NCBI GenBank assembly: GCA_030295235.1
Contig: AP026171.1
Location: 1-49,208, forward strand
DNA: 49,208 nucleotides
Direction of reading: 5' to 3'
DNA from: Fistulifera solaris
Lineage: Eukaryota; Bacillariophyta; Bacillariophyceae; Naviculales; Stauroneidaceae
Part shown: positions 43,652-49,208 of the stretch, piece by piece
Numbering within the stretch: the stretch's first letter is position 1
Layout: every line of letters begins with the position of its first letter
Made by a program: the position numbers and the translations under genes
The notes under the pieces: model-generated
What the model was told of the DNA's origin: nothing
What the model saw: the letters and a program-made list of their open reading frames with translations, nothing else
The model's database searches: none

Positions 43652-46620
43652 ATGTCTTCTTCGAACGGATCAAAAATGTGAAGCAAAGAGGAGCAGATCC
43701 GCCGGGAAGATCGAAAAGCCAATCATAACAGCGGAAATACTGACGAAGCTTCTCCTGTTGAATTACCAAACAATGAGTTTTTCTCAGAGCGGCGTTCCAA
43801 GAGTCGAGGACGCTCCTTGGGGCGATCTACCAGTAGCAGGGGATTGCATAGAGCAACTAGCAGTCGCTCCCTTGCCAAATCTCAGCGTAGCGAGTCTCTG
43901 GCAGCGTCTAAGGATAAACATAGGAGTGAAGGTAACGAAAGATCAAAGAGCTTAGGAAGAGGAGAAAGAGGAAGATCGAAGAGCCGAGGAAAAAGAAGGC
44001 CGCGACAGAAGACGGCAGATCAAAAGTCGAAGACGGAGATCAGAAGCGGGGCGAAGGTCTAAAAAGCCGCGGGAAGATTACAGCAGAAAGGGTTTCAAGA
44101 AACGATAACGCCCCTCATCCTGACGGAAATGGAGATCAGCTACCAAAAGAGATCGCACTCAGAAGATAGAGGTGTCATCATCTAAAGCGGCACAGTCACC
44201 GCGTCCATCGATTTTAGAAAAGGCTCCGAGAACCCAGTCTGGTTCGAATCGTAGCACATCTCCATCCATACAAAAACTCGATGCGCCTTTTATTCCACCA
44301 ATTCGAAATGTTGAGCCAATTCCAACGTTATCAAAGAAGCTGTTAACAAGTTACCGGCCGAAGCAAGCATTTCCTCTAAACCAGCTGCCGTGAATCGAGG
44401 TGTAAGGCGGAGTACTCGGCACATGCCGACATGAAGACGGCAATAAGGTCCCCAAAGCGATCTCAGTCGACCGATGAGATCAAGATATCTCAAAGAAAAA
44501 GTTGCCAACGCCTACCCCTTTTTCCTGAAAGGGAACTCACCCCAGATGTACAAGTCAAAACGTTGCCAAGACAACGTCTTAGCAATTCAAATGCTTTTGA
44601 CAGAGTAAGTCTTCTGAAAGACTTTCAGTCGACGGATGATAATCCTTTTCACCAAAGCAAGCGATCGATAAGGCTGAGTATAATACCACACATATACCCA
44701 ATCCACAAAAGTTGCAGTGAAGAGTTATTCTGATCTAACGAAGTCCAGTTATCAAACGCGACATTCGCCGAAGACCAATACGCAAACCTTGGTGGCATCC
44801 GCGCGTTGTTTGTAACTGTTTCGGAAGGTCGATGTTGGTCCCTATGCAGCGCAACATTCTTGGTTTCAAAACTTACTCTCATCCTTACATTGAGGTATAC
44901 GCTGACGGGAAACTGCTTGGTAAAACAAAACATGCTTACCGAACCGTCAATCCTGCATGGAAGAGCGGCAACTCATTCTCTACTCATTATGACGCTATAA
45001 CTGCCAAAGAAAAGGCTTCTCGCAGCGAAAGAATAGAATTACATGTTCATCATCTTGGAAAGGGCGGTGTTGCTGCATTTATGGGAGCTGTTCGCATTCC
45101 CCTCTTAACACACGGTCGAGCAGAGTGGTACCCTGTGCAACAACGTTCTGCTCTGGATAGTGGATTGTATTGCATTAATGCCTCGAGAGCTGCAAGTGCA
45201 AGTGAATTTTACTCGCGCATTCTTATCCAGAATTGAAGCCTGGTCACGAGTTACTGATCTCTGGGAATGCTGAGATATCACTCAATCTATCTTGGTCCAG
45301 TGATTCTTCCCTTGAAACGAGCTGCGTCAGCCTTGACGGAAAGAATGGACACGTGACTTTGGAAAGAATGCGTTTACTTTGCAAATCGGATTAATATGAG
45401 TAAATCTGTTGCACGACCGGAGGTGCAAGATCACAAGGATATGGCGACACGAGATTCGTTGTTATTTGATTTTGGAATGGTGCCGGAGAATGTTGCAGCT
45501 TTTTGTTGTTTTGACGATTCAGCGACAAATCATTCACGCTGTCTGACTTACAATCCTTTCAGCTTTCTGTCAGGAATGAGTCGACACGCGGAGGAATAGG
45601 GCACATATCGGTCAATTTCGGCTTCTAAGGAAACATCAGCTATTTTGTTGCGCATCACTCGTTCGACTCTGGGGACAAGCAGCACGTGGAAAATTGCAAC
45701 AATAATCAAAGGATATAAAGTATTTCGCGAGTTTGGAAGCCTTTTACCCCAACTTCAAGAGCTCTCGGGTGATATTCTGCCAAATATAGGAACCCCTACT
45801 GGACGAACAGCATTAATGCGATGTGGCGATAGCCTTCAACTTTTGATTACGCATCGGATCATCTACCAAGCAAATTGGTGACTGGCTTCTTCTGGAAGGT
45901 CAAAACAGGGAACCATTAAAGTCGCAGTATCTCTCCTCGACGAAGAGTTGCGGAGGTAGACGCAATTCAGGACACAACCAGGGTCACACGAGCCTCTATA
46001 TCCAGGAATCCGCGAAGTTCGAGGTAGCCTTTGCCCAACTATCATCAGATGTACATTACATCTGCTTTGTTAGGTCCTTGTAGCCGTCAGAAAGTTGATG
46101 ATATCGAAAGCGTGGCTTGTCATATTGTAAACTCCGCTTTGGGGCTGAGTTAGCTGATGTACATTGTCAAGCTTCGGAGCGCTCCCACAAAATCAATCGG
46201 CCTAGGATGCTTCTACAAGACGGAAAAGGATGGAGCTTTACCATTCTCGGTTTATGTTCCACTGATACTACCTTTATGGACGCCTGAGCGAGCCGCAATC
46301 ACATATTCGAAAATCCCCTGGAACCCGCCGTCTCACTACCTCACCCTCGACTTCTAAAAGCGTTATGCCGCCAGCCATTCCACTGCCACCGCCAAGACAA
46401 CTAGTGTTTTCGGACATCGTGGAAGCACATCACAAATTCAACCACGGACAAAATGTATCTACCTCTACTCTACTTACAGTACGCAGACAATCAGAGAAAC
46501 AATATAAGATCTAGAAAGTCTAACAATATTTTGCTGTTTCCGTTGGATAGAAAATCACTTTCTGATGCTGCTTGGCTGCTTGAGATCCACGAAGACATCG
46601 ACCGACTTACAAATCCATAA
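43652..46620 (+). CDS. C2-TerD protein I
   Basis: About 990 residues from the ATG at 43652 (MSSSNGSK). The disordered N-terminal 370 residues are rich in RS dipeptides (RRSKSRGRSLGRSTSSRGLH, SLGRGERGRSKSRGKRR). C2 (44790-45230) is the clearest of the five: LFVTVSEGR, then SLVPMQRNILGFKTYSHPYI, EVYADGKLLGKTKHAYRTVN, PAWKSG and RIELHVHHLGKGGVAAFMGA. Gln replaces the usual first-loop Asp, so calcium binding is doubtful. TerD 1 (45240-45790) has ISLNLSWSSDSSLETSCVSL, ECVYFANRIN and LLFDFGMVPENVAAF. TerD 2 (45640-46370) opens with YKVFREFGSLLPQLQEL and ALMRCGDSLQL, and WSFTILGLCS lies near its end. The tail DAAWLLEIHEDIDRL stops at TAA 46618-46620. Frame shifts are numerous. Confidence 0.75.
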
Positions 46621-47603
46621 TCTAGGTACCTGGTAAGAGGAAGGTTGCCTTTAGGCACAGGGGCTATACAGATCTAATCTATTTGAAACATAAGCCAATG
46701 CGTGAACAAGAGCAAAGTACAAGGAAAAGTAAAGTCTCTCGAGCTAGACTCTTTTACTCTCCAGACTTTCGGTTGATGAGAGTTTAGGTTCTTCGGAGAA
46801 GAACCGTTTCTGCAACGCACACACAAGGAGACTCGGAATTTCATTCTTGCATGACACATGATACTTTGCATCATTCACCATGTTTTCAGCACTATAGAAT
46901 AAAGTCTGCAGTCCCTAGCACAAAGAACACTTCAATTGATGTGTGAAATTTTCGGCAGTTGTGTGTGTGTGTGTGATGTGTTGTGTTTTGATTTCACATT
47001 TTGCAAAGGGAAAACAGGTGATTGTAAGAGTAAGAGCGGACTGCGGCGAAGATGTCGAAGGTCGAAGGTGGAATGTCGAATAGACGTTCAAATTAAACGG
47101 AGCTAATGGTTACTGGAATCGGTACATCATAGCCCATAGTTCTAGAGGTTCAGATTTGATTAGAAGGAGAATGCAGAACCGAAACAGCCGGATGTTTCGA
47201 TTGTTCTATTTGTGGTAGAAAACAAGAAAGGTTTCCTTTATGTTTTCCGAATTGGGAGATGAACCTGACGTCAGGTTGAACTTCTCCTTTGTGTAGAAGA
47301 AAAATGCTAACATTGAACACGTCGGCCTTTTTCAAGGGCGTGGATCGACGCAGTTTCTCTTTCTGGTCGCTGATTTTCACTTGAGAACTTCTGGCGTGAA
47401 TGACCAAGTGCCGCAAGCTGTTTAGCCTGTTGCGAAGTACGTAACCTTTGTCGTAGCTGGTAACCTGAGAAAGGAAAAGAGGGAAACGAAAATACACGAA
47501 GCAACTCCACGACTTCGTAATTCGAGTTGAGCACTTGTACCCGACAACAAAAGGCAAAACAGGTAATCGAGAAAGCTCGAAACTCTTTTGTTACAGTAAC
47601 AAT
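46621..47603. other. Spacer upstream of the HSF gene
   Basis: About 1 kb. It contains GGTACCTGGTA (46625-46635), a short GT microsatellite (46959-46975) and the candidate minus-strand exon at 47150-47464. The HSF promoter presumably lies in the last few hundred bases. Confidence 0.5.
47150..47464 (-). CDS. Possible minus-strand 3' exon, hypothetical
   Basis: A strong 3' splice site (TTTCCTTTCTCAG, ending at 47465) precedes about 105 open codons on the minus strand, running to TGA? near 47150. A second frame reads QLRQRLRTSQQAKQLAALGH, SRQKFSSENQRPERETASI, which is also protein-like. No upstream exon with an ATG could be found and no domain was recognised. The splice site is the main reason to list it. 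Confidence 0.22.
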   Translation of the reverse strand, partial: VTSYDKGYVLRNRLNSLRHLVIHARSSQVKISDQKEKLRRSTPLKKADVFNVSIFLLHKGEVQPDVRFISQFGKHKGNLSCFLPQIEQSKHPAVSVLHSPSNQI

Positions 47604-48829
47604 ATGAATAGGCAAAAGGTAAAAGGAAAGTTCAAAAGCGAAAACAGTTCTTCCACTCTCAAGAACTGTTTCCCTTCGAAACTACACTCACAATCCCCTC
47701 AAACGAGACGGAAAGACGGACTCGAACACATTATGAGCTGGCAATCGAGTGGTCGGTCATTCAAAATTCACAATCAACAGCTCCTTGAAAGGAGGTTCTT
47801 CGGATGTAAGTGTACGGAAAAATTACTTCTTCAATCAGCAAAAAAACCGGAATAGCCAAGCAGTATTGAACAGGAATCTATCGCAAACTAACATCTCCTT
47901 TCTTTGCTCATTTTAGGTACTTTACCCAAACCAAATATGCGTCATTCCAAAGGTACAGCCAAGCCTCGATTTTGTTTATGCTCTTTTCACTGTACCTAGC
48001 TAACCAATTTTAAAGACAGCTGAATATATACGGTTTCGTTCGAATCGGCTCTGGTACGTGAATAAACTTTCAACCTGTGCTTGCCTGCTGTTTCTCTACC
48101 AGTTCTTTGCCAACCGATGCGTTTCACTATTTCTGTCAGGTGCCGATAAGGGTGGCTATTACCATAGTATGTTCCTCAAAGACCGCCCTGAGCTCGCGAG
48201 TCAAATCCCACGCGAAAAGTAACCAAAACTGGCGCCAAGTCTCAAGTATCAAGGGCACCGGTCGCAGGTGTACAAGGTTCGAACGAGGGACGAGAAACAG
48301 CACAAGTTGTGTCTCAATCGTTCCCCATTTTGGGAAGCCCATCATTCGTCGCTTCCAATCTCCCCGATGAGTCGAACACACGTAGCGTCTCCTCCACCCA
48401 TTCCGAACGCAATTGGCAATCTGGGTTTGCTGTCTTCGCTAGTCTTGTCTCCTACCACAACTACGGCGCTCTCCGACTTATGCGCAACTCAAATCGGCTA
48501 AGAGCTACTCTCGTTGCTTTCGCAACCCGCGCCAGTTTTCGCAGCTGCCCAATGCAGCGATACCGTCCGTCAATCGAATACCTGTTGGGCTATTGCAATT
48601 TTCGTCTCCGGAGATTTCCGCTCTGTTGGAGCTATTACTGCGCAGTGAAGGTACTAACCAATATCAACGAGAACTCCATTCTGTCACAGAAGCACACTTT
48701 CGGAGTCTGTTGAGCAATAATAATTCGCAATGGCCCCAACCGGTGACCGGTGACCGCCAAGGTTTTCCCATTTCAGGGGGGGAATGTCGTGAAATGACAA
48801 CTGGTTTGATTTGTTTTGATTGTATTTGA
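47604..48829 (+). CDS. HSF: Heat shock transcription factor (HSF-type DNA-binding domain), four exons
   Basis: The protein is a nuclear winged-helix activator binding heat shock elements. Exon 1 (47604-47805) reads NCFPSKLHS, then DGLEHIMSWQSSGRSFKIHN, QQ and EVLRM. Exon 2 (47917-47952) gives YFTQTKYASFQR, exon 3 (48016-48053) gives QLNIYGFVRIGS, and exon 4 from 48140 gives GADKGGYYHSMFLKDRPELA. These reproduce the recognition helix and wing region of HSF in order. The C-terminal 220 residues are Ser/Pro/Gln-rich with a leucine-rich helix (EISALLELLLRSEG) and end at TGA 48827-48829. One base is missing in AAA at 47788-47790, and further shifts occur after 48215. HSF genes are expanded in diatoms, which supports the host assignment. 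The target genes are unknown. Confidence 0.88.
47806..47916 (+). other. HSF intron 1
   Basis: 111 bp, GTAAGT to TTTTAG. Joining AT|G restores EVLRMYFTQTKYASFQR across the junction. Confidence 0.88.
47953..48015 (+). other. HSF intron 2
   Basis: 63 bp, GTACAG to TTTAAAG, with a plausible branch sequence CTAGCTAACC. Splicing AG|A restores SFQRQLNIYGF, the core of the HSF signature. Confidence 0.88.
48054..48139 (+). other. HSF intron 3
   Basis: 86 bp, GTACGTG to TTTCTGTCAG. Splicing G|GT restores RIGSGADKGGYYHSMFL. Confidence 0.85.
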
Positions 48830-49208
48830 ATTCATTCATTTTAAAGATGTGGCACTTTTGGTAATAATAATTCTGCTTGAACAGAGCTCAGCCAAAACAA
48901 ATTGTTTGTACGTATTGGAAAAGTAAGGAGATAGAGAACCTGAAAGCGGGATGAGCCTTTCGTTGTTGATTATGTTGCGATGATTGATGTTGTCTCTGTT
49001 GCCTCAATCGTCGGCACTATTTGACCTTCACGAAATGTGGTAAAATACCCCTTTTAACTACTCCGTACTAAGTACAAGTACAGAATACAGAATACAGAAT
49101 GAATCATCGAGTGCCTACCTGGTACTACGTACTGGTACCTATACCCGTACCTGATATACAAACGTTAGTAATTAGTGCCGACAATATTTAATCGCAAATG
49201 AAACGGCT
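48830..49208. other. Intergenic sequence to the window end
   Basis: About 380 bp downstream of HSF. It carries a triple CAGAATA repeat (49081-49100) and a GTAC-rich palindromic cluster (49119-49153). No gene was recognised. Confidence 0.5.

Noticed and set aside
44240-44265. GGTTCGAATC as a tRNA T-loop
   Set aside because: There is no matching A box or acceptor stem, and it lies inside the disordered region of gene I.
29425-44400. Arg/Ser-rich proteins as splicing SR proteins
   Set aside because: No RRM or RNP motif is present in any of them.

Overview
The window is one chromosome end of a eukaryotic alga, most likely a diatom or close stramenopile relative (moderate confidence). It opens with C-strand telomeric repeats. 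Introns are short GT-AG introns of about 60-110 bp. One gene carries a presequence with the A|F cleavage motif of diatom plastid proteins. The gene families (ubiquitin E1, eS10, HSF, GT8, sulfotransferase-like, RING-chromodomain) are eukaryotic. No tRNA, rRNA, CRISPR array, reverse transcriptase or transposase was recognised.

Layout. 1-2.9 kb is subtelomere: degenerate telomeric repeat, a TTGCAC-based minisatellite, a lone hypothetical gene, pyrimidine-rich duplicated sequence and three interstitial telomeric tracts. 2.9-18.3 kb holds ordinary genes: ubiquitin-activating enzyme E1, three dispersed GT8-like glycosyltransferases, ribosomal protein eS10, a RING-plus-chromodomain protein, a sulfotransferase-like protein, another GT-A-like glycosyltransferase and a plastid-targeted membrane protein. 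18.5-46.6 kb is the most unusual part, a two-armed array. Five genes encode an Arg/Ser-rich disordered region, then a C2 domain, then two TerD-like domains. Five more encode only Arg/Ser-rich proteins. The left arm (about 18.5-30.3 kb) is on the minus strand, the right arm (about 31.5-46.6 kb) on the plus strand, and the 1.2 kb spacer between them carries a MITE-like element and a tandem duplication. 46.6-49.2 kb holds a heat-shock-factor gene with three introns.

Reading frames. Many genes are broken by single-base shifts, most of which are repaired conceptually by one extra base in a short homopolymer. Domain order and key residues survive across the breaks. This fits uncorrected sequencing undercalls better than pseudogenes, although pseudogenisation cannot be excluded here. 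Gene ends given below span such shifts and are conceptual.

How the genes may work together. Three Golgi-type glycosyltransferases of one family, a fourth glycosyltransferase and a sulfotransferase-like protein, all with N-terminal anchors, suggest local enrichment for glycan building and modification. The C2-TerD array suggests a lineage-specific family of membrane- and calcium-associated proteins. Its role is unknown.
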